In this document: piece after piece, positions 43,036 to 51,382 of the stretch
How the letters are laid out: each line of letters starts with the position of its first letter
How positions within the stretch are numbered: the stretch's first letter is position 1
Assembly: GCF_014489075.1 (NCBI RefSeq)
Contig: NZ_JACTGR010000003.1
Span: 510,501 to 574,500, forward strand
Direction: 5' to 3'
DNA from: Sphingomonas sp. JC676
Lineage (GTDB): Bacteria > Pseudomonadota > Alphaproteobacteria > Sphingomonadales > Sphingomonadaceae
Length of the DNA: 64,000 nt
Translations under genes and position numbers: made by a program
Notes under the pieces: model-generated
What the model was told of the DNA's origin: nothing
The model's database searches: none
The model's input: the letters and a program-made list of their open reading frames with translations, nothing else

Positions 43036-43897
43036 GCTTCTTCGCCGGCGCGCGCTTCGCCGGGGCCTTGGCCGGCTTGGTCTTCACCGCCGCGCTGGCC
43101 TTGGCGCCCGGCTTCTCCAGCGATTTCTTGAGCGCCGCCATCAGGTCGACCACGTTCGAGCCGCGGGTCGGCGCGCCGTCATCGGTCTCCTCGATGATCT
43201 TCTTGCCCTTGGCCTTCTTCTTGCGCTCGATCAGGTCCCGGAGCGCATCGACATAGCGGTCGTGAAACTGGCCGGGGACGAACTTGCTGACCTTCTTCTC
43301 GATCAGCGTCTCGGCGAGGCCGAGCAGCTCGGGATCAGGCGCATCGTCAGGGATGTCGCGGAAATAGCCCTGCGCCTTGTTTACCTCATCGGCGTAACGG
43401 AGCGTCTCCAGCACCATGCCGCGCCCGCACGGCTTGAGGCTGACGACATATTCGCGGCCGCGCAGCGCCAGCTGGCCGAGCCCGACCTTGCGGGTACGCT
43501 TGAGCGCCTCACGCAGCACGATGAAGGCCTCCTCGGCCAGATCGTCGGCGGGCACCACGAAATAGGGCCGCTCGTAATAGAGCACGTCGATCTCGTCGGC
43601 GTCGACGAACTGGGTTAGCTCGAGCGTCTTCTTCGATTCGAGCTTCACCGCGTCGATCTCGTCCTGCTCGAGCAGGACATATTCGCCCTTCTCGACCTCA
43701 TAGCCCTTGACGATCTCGTCGGCCGGGACCTCGCCGATGCCGGGCGCGACCTTCTCGTACTTGATCCTCTTGCCGCTGGGCTCGTGGATCTGATGGAAGC
43801 TGATCTGCGCGCCCGATTTGGTCGCGGTGTAGATCTCGACGGGAATCGAGACCAAGGCCAGCCTGATCTGCCCCTGCCAATAGGCGCGCGCCGCCAT
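43028..43897 (-). CDS. ku: Ku protein, non-homologous end joining
   Basis: Bacterial Ku homodimer subunit of 289 residues that encircles DNA ends and recruits LigD. Starts MAARAYWQGQIRLALVSIPVEI, the family pattern. The core beta-barrel and bridge follow, with PGQFHDRYVDALRDLIERKK near the end. The tail is Lys/Ala-rich (about 30 residues), as in Ku proteins whose basic extension aids DNA binding. The ATG at 43897 has GAGGA 7 nt upstream; a GTG directly before it is less likely. First gene of a ku-ligD operon, divergent from pdxH. Confidence 0.95.
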   Translation of the reverse strand: MAARAYWQGQIRLALVSIPVEIYTATKSGAQISFHQIHEPSGKRIKYEKVAPGIGEVPADEIVKGYEVEKGEYVLLEQDEIDAVKLESKKTLELTQFVDADEIDVLYYERPYFVVPADDLAEEAFIVLREALKRTRKVGLGQLALRGREYVVSLKPCGRGMVLETLRYADEVNKAQGYFRDIPDDAPDPELLGLAETLIEKKVSKFVPGQFHDRYVDALRDLIERKKKAKGKKIIEETDDGAPTRGSNVVDLMAALKKSLEKPGAKASAAVKTKPAKAPAKRAPAKKRA

Positions 43898-43993
43898 CAC
43901 TCGTTCCTCTCTCGTTGCGAGGCCGATTCAATTCCCCAATAGGCTCAGTGTTCCTCGACACAAAAATGGTCTGGCGATAGAGGCTCCTTGGCT

Positions 43994-44572
43994 ATGTCCA
44001 CCTATCCCTTCGCACTGTTCGACGCCTGGTACGCCGAAGCGCGCGCGAGCGAGCCCAACGACTCCAACGCGATGACCTTGGCCACGGTGGGCGCGGACGG
44101 CCAGCCCTCGGCGCGGATCGTGCTGCTCAAGGGGCATGGATCCGACGGCTTCGTCTTCTACACCAACCGCGAGAGCCGCAAGGCGCGGGAGCTCGGCGAG
44201 GGCAGCAAGGCGGCCTTGCTCTTCCACTGGAAATCGCTGCGCCGCCAGATTCGGATCGAGGGCGCGATCAGCCAGGTGAGCGATGCCGAGAGCGACGCCT
44301 ATTTCGCTTCGCGCAGCCGCGATTCGCAGCTCGGCGCCTGGGCGTCGGACCAGTCGCGCCCGCTCGATACGCGCGAAACCTTCGAGGCGCGCTACGAGGC
44401 AATGCGCGCGCGGTTCGAGGGGGGCGAAGTGCTGCGCCCGCCGCATTGGGGCGGCTACCGAGTAACGCCGACGGCAATCGAATTCTGGCAGGACCGCGAG
44501 CACCGGCTCCACGAGCGCCGCCTGTTCACTTGGGAAGGCGATAGCTGGAACGAAGGACTGCTGTACCCGTGA
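43994..44572 (+). CDS. pdxH: Pyridoxamine 5'-phosphate oxidase
   Basis: FMN enzyme of 192 residues that oxidises pyridoxine or pyridoxamine phosphate to pyridoxal phosphate. Signature parts: MTLATVGADGQPSARIVLLKG, FVFYTNRESRKARELGE with the FMN-binding Arg/Lys, and the C-terminal RPPHWGGYRVTPTAIEFWQ and LHERRLF motif. The ATG at 43994 gives the family start. Its stop overlaps the GTG of the next gene (GTGA), so it is coupled to the CDF exporter gene. Confidence 0.95.
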   Translation: MSTYPFALFDAWYAEARASEPNDSNAMTLATVGADGQPSARIVLLKGHGSDGFVFYTNRESRKARELGEGSKAALLFHWKSLRRQIRIEGAISQVSDAESDAYFASRSRDSQLGAWASDQSRPLDTRETFEARYEAMRARFEGGEVLRPPHWGGYRVTPTAIEFWQDREHRLHERRLFTWEGDSWNEGLLYP

Positions 44573-45486
44573 CCAACCTCGCCCGCCGCGCCGCGCTGGC
44601 GAGCGTCGCCTGCGCCGTGCTGCTGGGCGGCCTCAAGGCCTATGCCGCGTGGCGCACCGGATCGGTCGCGGTGCTGGCCAGCCTCGCCGACAGCCTGCTC
44701 GATCTCGTCGCGTCGCTGGTAACCTTGGGCGGGGTGCATTGGGCGGCGCAGCCCGCCGATCGCGAGCATCGCTTCGGGCACGGCAAGGCGGAGGCGCTGG
44801 CGGCGCTCTTTCAGGTCGCCGTGATCGCGATCTCGGCCTTCGCGATCCTGGTCCGCGCGGTCGAGCGGATGTTCACGCAACAGGCGAGCGCCGATCCCGA
44901 ATATGGTATCCTTGTCTCGATCGTCGCGATCCTCGTCACCTTGGCTCTGACCAGCTACCAGCAATCGGTGATCCGCCGCACCGGATCGATCGCGATCGGC
45001 GCAGACCGTATCCACTACACGTCGGACCTGTTCCTCAACGGCGCGGTGATCGCGGCTTTGGTGCTGGAGAATTATGCAGGCATCCAGGGCGCGGACGCGC
45101 TGTTCGGCGTGCTCATCGCCTTCTGGCTGCTGTTCGGCGCGTGGCGCGCGTCGGTCGCGGCAATCGACCAGCTGATGGACAAGGAATGGCCCGAAGCGAA
45201 ACGTCAGCGCTTCATCGAGTGCGCCGGCCGCCATCCCGAGCTGATCGGCCTGCACGACCTGCGCACGCGCACCAGCGGCGCGATGGACTTCGTCCAGTTC
45301 CATATCTGGATGGACCCCAAGATGACGATCGCCGAATCGCACGAGGTCGTGGAAAAGCTCGAGACCGAGCTCGGCGCCGAGTTTCCCGGCACCGAAATCC
45401 TGATCCATGTCGATCCCGAAGGCCAGATCGACGAGCCCGGCAACCCGATGGCCGAAACCAATTTGCTCGAGGAACGCGAACCGTGA
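44569..45486 (+). CDS. Cation diffusion facilitator (FieF-type) metal exporter
   Basis: Inner-membrane proton/metal antiporter of 305 residues with six hydrophobic segments and a cytosolic C-terminal domain. The metal site is complete: ADSLLDLVAS in TM2 and IHYTSDLFLNG in TM5 give the D-x3-D and H-x3-D quartet of the Zn/Fe type. The cytosolic domain holds further His (HDLRTRTSGAMDFVQFHIWM). It starts with GTG overlapping the pdxH stop and ends overlapping the PhzF gene in the same way. Substrate is likely Zn or Fe; this cannot be decided from the sequence. Confidence 0.93.
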   Translation: MTNLARRAALASVACAVLLGGLKAYAAWRTGSVAVLASLADSLLDLVASLVTLGGVHWAAQPADREHRFGHGKAEALAALFQVAVIAISAFAILVRAVERMFTQQASADPEYGILVSIVAILVTLALTSYQQSVIRRTGSIAIGADRIHYTSDLFLNGAVIAALVLENYAGIQGADALFGVLIAFWLLFGAWRASVAAIDQLMDKEWPEAKRQRFIECAGRHPELIGLHDLRTRTSGAMDFVQFHIWMDPKMTIAESHEVVEKLETELGAEFPGTEILIHVDPEGQIDEPGNPMAETNLLEEREP

Positions 45487-46298
45487 AGCTGCCTTTCGCC
45501 CAGATCGACGCCTTTGCCGACAAGCCCTTCGCCGGCAATCAGGCCGCGGTGATGCCGCTCGACGCCTGGCTGGCCGACGAAATCCTCCAGGCGATCGCCG
45601 AGGAGAATAATGTCGCGGAGACCGCCTTCTTCCTGCCCGACGCGACCGGCCAAGCGGACTATGAGCTGCGCTGGTTCACGCCGGCGGTGGAGGTCGCCTT
45701 GTGCGGCCATGCGACGCTGGCGAGCGGGCACTTCGTGCTGAGCGCCGATCCGGCCCGGGACCGCGTCACCTTCCGCACGCGCAAGGCCGGTGTGCTCGAA
45801 GTGGCGCGCGACGGCGACCGCTATGCGATGGCGCTCCCCGCCTATCCGCCCCAGCCGAAGGCGCTCCCCGACGTGCTGCGCGCGCTCGGCATCGCGAACG
45901 CCGAGACGCTGCATCATCCGGGCGGCTACGACCTGACCGTGCTCGACAGTGCCGAGGCGGTGCTGGCGCTGACGCCCGATTTCCGCGCGCTCGCCGCGAT
46001 CGGCGATACGCTCAACATCGTCACCGCCCCGGGCCGCGCCCCCAGCTCGGAGGCCGGGGCAGGCACCGATGTGATCAGCCGCGTCTTCGCGCCCGCCGCC
46101 GGGATCGACGAAGACCCGGTGACCGGCTCCGCGCATTCGGTGCTCACGCCTTATTGGGCGAAGCGCCTGGGGCAGGACAGCTTCACCGCCTATCAGGCGT
46201 CGAAGCGCGGCGGCCATGTCGCCTGCACCCTGGCCGGCGACCGCGCGATCCTGGGCGGCAAATGCGTGACGGTGATCGAGGGCGAGTTCACGCTCTGA
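45483..46298 (+). CDS. PhzF family isomerase/epimerase-like protein
   Basis: Protein of 271 residues with the two-domain diaminopimelate-epimerase-like fold. Recognisable: IDAFADKPFAGNQAAVMPLD, the catalytic Glu region EENNVAETAFF, ELRWFTPAVEVALCGHATLA and GIDEDPVTGSAHSVL near the C-terminus. PhzF itself acts in phenazine synthesis, but most family members, including this one with no phenazine genes near it, have unknown substrates. The GTG start overlaps the CDF gene (GTGA); third gene of the pdxH operon. Confidence 0.92.
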   Translation: MKLPFAQIDAFADKPFAGNQAAVMPLDAWLADEILQAIAEENNVAETAFFLPDATGQADYELRWFTPAVEVALCGHATLASGHFVLSADPARDRVTFRTRKAGVLEVARDGDRYAMALPAYPPQPKALPDVLRALGIANAETLHHPGGYDLTVLDSAEAVLALTPDFRALAAIGDTLNIVTAPGRAPSSEAGAGTDVISRVFAPAAGIDEDPVTGSAHSVLTPYWAKRLGQDSFTAYQASKRGGHVACTLAGDRAILGGKCVTVIEGEFTL

Positions 46299-46335
46299 CC
46301 TTCGGGGTGCAGACATCCGCTGCGCATGTCGGGGA

Positions 46336-47247
46336 CTAGGAACTCAATCGGGGTGCGTTGACCTCATTCAGCTTATTCCGCAGCCGCGGCGCGATCCAAT
46401 CGATGAAGGCGCGAACTTTGAGAGGCAGAAGCCCCTGTTTCGCATATATGATATGGATGGGAAGCGGCTCGGCCGGATAGTCCTTGAGAAGCTCGACGAG
46501 TGCGCCCGACCTAAGGTGCTCGTCGACGATGAAGTTGGGCAGCCTGATTATCCCAAGGCCCCAGATCGCAGCGTTGCAAGCATCCGTGGCATCGTTCGCG
46601 TGCACACGCCGTACCGGCTCGGCGGCGGGAACCGACGCGCTTCCGAATATCCAGGCGCGTGCGAAATGGCCGATCTGAACGCCGTCATGCCCCACCAACT
46701 CCGCTGGCGTCCTCGGCGTGCCTCTGCGCTGCAGATATTCGGGGCTGGCGCAGGTTAGTATGCCGGTAGTGCCGACCTTCATCGAGTAGAGCGCGCTGTC
46801 GGCCAGATGGCCAATTCGTATACCGACATCGACCCGCTCTTCGACAAGATCGACGAAGCGATTTGCCGTGATGATGTCGAGCGTAATCTTGGTGTGCTCG
46901 CGAAGAAATTCATAGACGAGCGGGAGAACGATCCTGCGGCCAAATTCGTCGGGTACGGTAAGCCTCAGTTCGCCCCTTGGCTCCTCATATTCGCCCGATG
47001 CGCGTAACTCGGCTTCCTTGATCTGGCCGACGACCTGGCGAACGACTTCGACATAGTCACGTCCGGCGTCCGTGAGTTGGACCTTACGGCTCGTGCGGAT
47101 GAGCAGCCGCGTGCCGAGATGGCGCTCGAGCTCGGCGACTTTCCGGCTTACGCTTGGCAGCGGCGCATTGAGCTTGCGGCTTCCCGCCGAAATGCTTCCC
47201 GCGTCGACGACCGCCAGCAGCACCTGCATTGCGTCGAGGCGATCCAT
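46336..47247 (-). CDS. LysR family transcriptional regulator
   Basis: Regulator of 303 residues. The N-terminal winged helix is clear: MQVLLAVVDAGSISAGSRKL, then SVSRKVAELERHLGTRLLIR, then the linker helix and a periplasmic-binding-like effector domain (PDEFGRRIVLPLVYEF; NAAIWGLGIIRLPNFIVDEH). The type resembles the large LTTR group that controls oxidoreductases. GGAGGT lies just before the ATG. Codon choice is less GC-rich than in the neighbours, so it may have arrived by transfer. LysR targets are usually divergent, but the 426 bp upstream hold no gene. Confidence 0.92.
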   Translation of the reverse strand: MDRLDAMQVLLAVVDAGSISAGSRKLNAPLPSVSRKVAELERHLGTRLLIRTSRKVQLTDAGRDYVEVVRQVVGQIKEAELRASGEYEEPRGELRLTVPDEFGRRIVLPLVYEFLREHTKITLDIITANRFVDLVEERVDVGIRIGHLADSALYSMKVGTTGILTCASPEYLQRRGTPRTPAELVGHDGVQIGHFARAWIFGSASVPAAEPVRRVHANDATDACNAAIWGLGIIRLPNFIVDEHLRSGALVELLKDYPAEPLPIHIIYAKQGLLPLKVRAFIDWIAPRLRNKLNEVNAPRLSS

Positions 47248-47673
47248 GAAACCTCCGCATCTGTGCTCTGCGGCAGTTACTCTCTTTGCTCCCCTGGCAC
47301 AAAAGGAAGGACCGCGGGCGGTTTGGGCATGACGAGCGGCCGACCAAGCCGCTTTCTAGTCTCCGCAAATGGATCGCCAACAGCCATTCCGGTTTCCGCG
47401 ACTGCGACGTGGTTCGTCACTCCGACTCACATCGGCGCACCCGCCGAAAGCCCCCCGGGGACTGGCAATGTAGGATTTCGTCTGCTTCCTGCTGGCGGTG
47501 CCGATGCGGATTGCGACGACTATGCGATTCCGGACGCCCCAAGCGCATTTCCGCGGCCGGCGACCGCGCCGGTCGCGCGCATGCGGATCCGGCTTTCGAA
47601 TCCGGGGAAGGTGCATTCGCCCCGACATCCCCGTTACCTTCGTTACCTTTGGAGGGACCGGTATCCGCGCCGG
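47248..47673. other. Gene-free gap upstream of LysR gene
   Basis: I see no convincing gene in these 426 bp. Short open frames exist (for example 47356-47628 on the minus strand), but they have no ribosome site, no recognisable domain and an Arg-rich shadow-like composition. The stretch probably holds the lysR promoter and may include remains of a former divergent target gene. Nothing palindromic or repeated stood out. Confidence 0.4.
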
Positions 47674-48783
47674 TCAGGCGGGCAGGAGCTCGGCACGTTC
47701 GGTCTCGGCGATCCAGCCGCCGCCGAGCACGCGGTCGCCAGCATAGAGCACCGCCGCCTGGCCCGGCGCGACTCCATATTCGGGGGTCTCGAACACGATT
47801 CGGTCCCCCTGCTTGCGCGCCGGCACCGGCTTGGCAAGCGAGCGGACCTTGGCGGTCATCGGCCCGGCATGGTCGCCCGCGAGCCAGTTTATATTCTCGA
47901 TCCGCGCGGCGCGCACCGCGAGCGCGCGCCTGGGGCCGACAATCACGTCGCGCGTCGCCGGATCGAGGCGCAGCACATAGAGCGGTTCGGGGCTGCCGCC
48001 GATCTCGAGCCCGCGGCGCTGGCCGACGGTGAAATGGATCAGGCCCTTATGCTCGCCGAGCTTGTTGCCGCTCTCGTCGACGATGGCGCCGCCCGCCTCG
48101 GCCTCGGGGCGCAATTTCTTGACCAGCGAGGCATAGTCGCCGTCGGGGACGAAGCAGATGTCCTGGCTGTCGGGCTTGCCCGCGACGCCCAGCCCCAGCT
48201 CGGCGGCGAGCGCGCGGACCTCGGGCTTGGGCATGCCGCCCAGCGGGAAGCGCAGGAAGTCGAGCTGCGCCGCGGTGGTCGCGAACAGGAAATAGCTCTG
48301 GTCGCGCGCGGGATCCATGGCGCGGTGGAGCTCGGGGCCCTCGGCCCCCTCGACCCGGCGGACATAATGTCCGGTCGCCAGGCAATCGGCGCCGAGATCG
48401 CGCGCGAGCGCGAAGAGATCGGTGAATTTCGGACCCATATTGCACTTCACGCACGGGATCGGCGTGCGGCCGGCCAGATATTCGTCGGCGAAATCGTCGA
48501 TCACCGTCTCGCGGAAGCTGCTGGCGTGATCGAACACATAATGCGCGATGCCCAGTTTATCGCACACCGCGCGCGCGTCGCGGATGTCGCGGCCGGCGCA
48601 GCACGAGCCCGCGCGGCCCACCGCTTCGCCATGGTCGTAGAGCTGGAGCGTGACGCCGATCGTCTCCGCGCCCGAGCGCGCGGCGAGCGCGGCGACGACC
48701 GACGAATCGACCCCGCCCGACATCGCGACGACGATTCGCCGCTTGGTCAGCGGCCCGCTCAACTGGAAATCTCCGGGGTTCAT
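47674..48783 (-). CDS. mnmA: tRNA-specific 2-thiouridylase MnmA
   Basis: Enzyme of 369 residues that thiolates U34 of Lys, Glu and Gln tRNAs. The ATP pyrophosphatase motif is [11 protein letters not shown], followed by [22 protein letters not shown]; the catalytic Cys region is [11 protein letters not shown] and the second Cys lies in [10 protein letters not shown]. The C-terminal OB-fold ([12 protein letters not shown]) is normal. The ATG at 48783 (MNPGDFQ) was chosen; an ATG 21 bp upstream is possible. Both lack a strong ribosome site. Housekeeping gene, transcribed alone. Confidence 0.96.
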   Translation of the reverse strand: MNPGDFQLSGPLTKRRIVVAMSGGVDSSVVAALAARSGAETIGVTLQLYDHGEAVGRAGSCCAGRDIRDARAVCDKLGIAHYVFDHASSFRETVIDDFADEYLAGRTPIPCVKCNMGPKFTDLFALARDLGADCLATGHYVRRVEGAEGPELHRAMDPARDQSYFLFATTAAQLDFLRFPLGGMPKPEVRALAAELGLGVAGKPDSQDICFVPDGDYASLVKKLRPEAEAGGAIVDESGNKLGEHKGLIHFTVGQRRGLEIGGSPEPLYVLRLDPATRDVIVGPRRALAVRAARIENINWLAGDHAGPMTAKVRSLAKPVPARKQGDRIVFETPEYGVAPGQAAVLYAGDRVLGGGWIAETERAELLPA

Positions 48784-48942
48784 CGAGCCCGCACATAGGG
48801 GCAACCGAGCCCGGGTTCCACCCGGAGCTGCACCTAAACGTTTCGAACACCGAGGTTAAGCGCCCGTTTTCAGCGCCTTTACTGCCCCTTCAGGTCTCTT
48901 CGCTAAGAATGGCCAACCTTAGAGACGAATGGGTGTGCGAAC

Positions 48943-49170
48943 GTGGATTTGAGTTTTGCCAGGCTGGAACGCGATGTGGCGGTCACCGCCATGCCGACCA
49001 GGCTGGCGGTGCTGATGGTGGGCATCGCCGCCCGCCAGGCGGCGAGTCCCACGGCGCGAATCCAGGCCAGGATTTCTTTTTCGGTCCCGGTCGAAGCGTT
49101 GCTGGCGCCTGTGCACGGCGCCTTTCACCGCGTTGCCGCGCAAGCGCTAACGCGATGGCAAGAGGAGTGA
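48943..49170 (+). CDS. Hypothetical small protein
   Basis: Frame of 75 residues from a GTG, with no strong ribosome site. The product is amphipathic, mixed basic and hydrophobic (RLAVLMVGIAARQAASPTAR) with no signal peptide or domain I recognise. It fills the stretch between mnmA and sciP, where no better frame exists. It may be a genuine short gene or chance; an ATG at about residue 17 is another start. Low confidence. Confidence 0.35.
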   Translation: MDLSFARLERDVAVTAMPTRLAVLMVGIAARQAASPTARIQARISFSVPVEALLAPVHGAFHRVAAQALTRWQEE

Positions 49171-49275
49171 ATCGACTGTTTACCGTGCCATTTTAGCCGT
49201 TGTTCAAGTGGCGCGTTTATCGGTCGTTTCAGAGTTTGAGTAACTGGGTGCCCCCGCCCCATTCGAGGTTGGTAG

Positions 49276-49575
49276 ATGATTGAGAACCAGAAAATCCGTC
49301 CCGCGAAAGTCATCGGCCCGCTCGGCGAGCCGCTGACGCTGGAAACACTGCCGCCGCCCGAGACGACCCGCTGGGTCGTCCGTCGCAAGGCGGAAGTCGT
49401 TGCCGCGGTCAATGGCGGGCTGCTGAGCGTGGACGAGGTCTGCGAGCGCTACAACCTTACTGTAGAGGAATTTGCGGGCTGGCAGCGCGCAATCGATCGA
49501 TCTGGCATGCCGGGGCTGCGCGTGACGCGGATTCAGCACTATCGGTCGCTCTACGAACGCCAGCAGAAATACTGA
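49276..49575 (+). CDS. sciP: DUF1153 protein, SciP-type CtrA inhibitor
   Basis: Protein of 99 residues matching SciP/DUF1153, a small helix-turn-helix protein that in Caulobacter binds CtrA and lowers CtrA-dependent transcription in G1. Recognisable: KVIGPLGEPLTLETLPPPET, WVVRRKAEVVAAVNGGLLS, the helix pair VDEVCERYNLTVEEFAGWQ and the C-terminal RITRIQHY-like VTRIQHYRSLYERQQKY. It is typical of Alphaproteobacteria and helps place the genome. It has its own terminator at 49598-49633. Whether it controls the cell cycle in this organism is inferred. Confidence 0.93.
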   Translation: MIENQKIRPAKVIGPLGEPLTLETLPPPETTRWVVRRKAEVVAAVNGGLLSVDEVCERYNLTVEEFAGWQRAIDRSGMPGLRVTRIQHYRSLYERQQKY

Positions 49576-49597
49576 TTGCCTCCCTCGAGGCTCGACG

Positions 49598-49633
49598 CGG
49601 CCCGCTCTCCGGTCGAGAGTGGGCCGTTTTTTT
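49598..49633 (+). terminator. Rho-independent terminator of sciP
   Basis: Stem CGGCCCGCTCTC / GAGAGTGGGCCG (one G-T pair) with a 5-nt loop, followed by seven T. It begins 23 bp after the sciP stop. Confidence 0.85.
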
Positions 49634-49761
49634 GCCCGCCACCGACGAGCCGAAGGAAAGTTCCGCCAGCGCATCGAAATTTCGGTACGGAACCAACACG
49701 ACTGGTCACGGATTAGTTCACCGTCTGCCCGGCTGGCCGGGCTAGCAACGGAGGGACTATT

Positions 49762-50019
49762 ATGGTGGGTCTTCTTATCTGGCTCGTCATCGGCGGCGTT
49801 GTCGGCTGGCTGGCGAGCATCGTCATGCGTACCGATGCCCAGCAGGGCATCTTTCTCAACATCATCGTCGGCATTGTCGGCGCATTTATCGGCGGACTGT
49901 TGTTCGGCGGCAACATAAACAGCGGCGTGATCACTCCGACCACGTTCCTGGTGTCGCTTGTCGGCGCAATCATCCTGCTGGCGATCGTCAACCTCGTTCG
50001 TCGCGGCGCCGTCCGCTAA
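49762..50019 (+). CDS. GlsB/YeaQ/YmgE family membrane protein
   Basis: Small inner-membrane protein of 85 residues with three hydrophobic Gly-rich segments: LIWLVIGGVVGWLASIVM, IIVGIVGAFIGGLLFGG and VSLVGAIILLAIVNLV. This is the GlsB/transglycosylase-associated family, often induced by envelope or general stress; biochemical role unknown. GGAGGGAC lies before the ATG. A second family member is encoded at 50890-51150, so the genome keeps two close by. The gene ends at a strong bidirectional terminator. Confidence 0.92.
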   Translation: MVGLLIWLVIGGVVGWLASIVMRTDAQQGIFLNIIVGIVGAFIGGLLFGGNINSGVITPTTFLVSLVGAIILLAIVNLVRRGAVR

Positions 50020-50037
50020 CAGACGCAGGTTCGATAG

Positions 50038-50073
50038 AAAAAGGGGCTACCCCAGCCGGGGCGGCCCCTTTTT
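50038..50073. terminator. Bidirectional rho-independent terminator
   Basis: AAAAAGGGGC and GCCCCTTTTT pair around an inner CCCC...GGGG stem. T-runs occur on both strands, fitting the convergent GlsB and SIMPL genes. Confidence 0.88.
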
Positions 50074-50078
50074 CACGT

Positions 50079-50801
50079 TCATTTGAGCAGGAAGCGTACC
50101 GTGATCGTCGCGGCAACCTGCTGCTCGCCGGGTGCCACTTCGCTCTGCGCCTTGTCCTGGGCCATGGCTTGCGCCCGCATCATCACGGGCATCGGCGGCA
50201 TCGGAGCGCTGCCTTCGGAGATCGTCAGGATGCGCTCGACGCGCAACCCCGCCGATTCGGCATAAAGCGTCGCCCGCGCCTTGGCCTTGGCCACCGCGTC
50301 GCGGCGCGCCTCGTCCATCGCGGCATCGGGCTTGTCGATCGAAAGCGTGGGGCCGGAAATATTGTTGGCACCCTGCTGCACCAGCAGATCGAGCACGGGG
50401 CCGCTCTTGGCCACGTCGCGGAAGCGGATCGAGACCTGGTTCGACGCCTGGTAGCCGGTGATCGCCGGCGCTTCGTTCTGGACATAGCGATATTGCGGGC
50501 TGAGCGAGATCGCCGAGGTCTGAATGTCGCGCTCGGCGACTCCTGCCTTGCGCAACGCCGCGAGCACGGTGCGCATCCGTTCGGCATTCTGGCTCATCGC
50601 CGCCGCGGCGCTGGGCGCAGTGGTGACCACGCCCGCCTCGATCAGCGCCAGATCGGGCGTGCGGGTGGTGGTGCCGGTCACCGACACGTCTAGAATCGTG
50701 CCGTCGATCGGCGCGTAGGGCGGGCGCATATCCTGCGCCGTCGCGGGCAGCGTTGACAGCGCCAGCGCCGCAAGCGTGGCGGGCATTAGGGTCCGCATCA
50801 T
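50079..50801 (-). CDS. SIMPL domain (DUF541) periplasmic protein
   Basis: Exported protein of 240 residues with a signal peptide (MMRTLMPATLAALALSTLPATAQ). The mature part is the SIMPL/DUF541 fold: DVSVTGTTTRTPDLALIEAGV, DIQTSAISLSPQYRY, GYQASNQVSIRFRDV and RDAVAKAKARATLYAESAG. Family members are periplasmic proteins of stress or signalling relevance with no enzyme activity shown. The ATG at 50801 is chosen because GGGAG lies 9 nt upstream; starts at 50810 and 50798 are possible. Lies between two GlsB-type genes. Confidence 0.9.
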   Translation of the reverse strand: MMRTLMPATLAALALSTLPATAQDMRPPYAPIDGTILDVSVTGTTTRTPDLALIEAGVVTTAPSAAAAMSQNAERMRTVLAALRKAGVAERDIQTSAISLSPQYRYVQNEAPAITGYQASNQVSIRFRDVAKSGPVLDLLVQQGANNISGPTLSIDKPDAAMDEARRDAVAKAKARATLYAESAGLRVERILTISEGSAPMPPMPVMMRAQAMAQDKAQSEVAPGEQQVAATITVRFLLK

Positions 50802-50889
50802 CTTCAACATCTCCCGAACAGTTTTGTCCTGCGCACGGCCATGCCGAACGCAGGACAAATGCGACATGAACGCAATCGTCAGCGCCGCG

Positions 50890-51150
50890 TCAGGTTCGGC
50901 GCGCGATCAGGAGCCGGTAGATCACAAGCAGCACGACCGCTCCCGCGGTTGCCGCAGCATAGGCCTGCCACGTGCTGTCGCGGACTTCGATGTGAAGCAG
51001 TGGCAGGAGATAGAAGGCCAGCAGCGCGCCGGCGATGCCGAGCAGGATCGTGACGATGATGCCGCCCGGATCCTTCCCCGGCATGATCAGCTTGCCGAGT
51101 GCGCCGGCCACAAGGCCGATCAGAAGCCATCCTAGGATACCGCTGGGCAT
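50890..51150 (-). CDS. GlsB/YeaQ/YmgE family membrane protein
   Basis: Second small membrane protein of this family, 86 residues with three hydrophobic segments: ILGWLLIGLVAGALGKLIMP, GIIVTILLGIAGALLAFYLL and AAATAGAVVLLVIYRLL. The motif GKLIMPGKDPGG is characteristic of the YeaQ/GlsB group. The ATG at 51150 is preferred because GGGAGAAGAG lies before it; an in-frame ATG at 51168 overlaps that ribosome site. It is on the same strand as SIMPL with an 88-bp gap. Stress-related by family. Confidence 0.9.
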   Translation of the reverse strand: MPSGILGWLLIGLVAGALGKLIMPGKDPGGIIVTILLGIAGALLAFYLLPLLHIEVRDSTWQAYAAATAGAVVLLVIYRLLIARRT

Positions 51151-51207
51151 CTTCTCTTCTCCCGTCATGACCCGTTGACCCGAGCCTGGGGAAAGCTTGC
51201 GCCATGC

Positions 51208-51223
51208 GTTTGCGAATGCAAAC
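51208..51223. promoter_or_regulatory. Short inverted repeat upstream of GlsB-type gene
   Basis: GTTTGCGAATGCAAAC, with 6-bp arms and a 4-nt centre, lies about 58 bp before the start at 51150 in the divergent region shared with the RND adaptor gene. A possible operator; no regulator can be linked to it. Confidence 0.35.
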
Positions 51224-51382
51224 CGTTTCTTAGAGGAAACAACCCGAGATACTTGCGCAATCTGGCGGACACGGGCATTTGCCGCGCCGCATGCGAAACG
51301 GCTCTTGTGGTCGGTGCCTTATTCATCTAATACAGTGCGACCTGGGGCAGCGGCTTGCATGGCCGAATCGGGATTGTCGCAC

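Noticed and set aside
40414..43131. 905-codon plus-strand open frame over ligD
   Set aside because: Mirror of the ligD coding frame; no recognisable domain, no ribosome site, composition typical of antisense GC-rich frames.
47356..47628. 90-codon minus-strand frame upstream of lysR
   Set aside because: Arg-rich with no ribosome site and no family resemblance; treated as non-coding.
49689..49714. GGAAC motif upstream of the first GlsB gene, a possible EcfG general-stress promoter
   Set aside because: The -35 like GGAAC is good, but the -10 at the right spacing reads GATT instead of CGTT, so the match is too weak to call.
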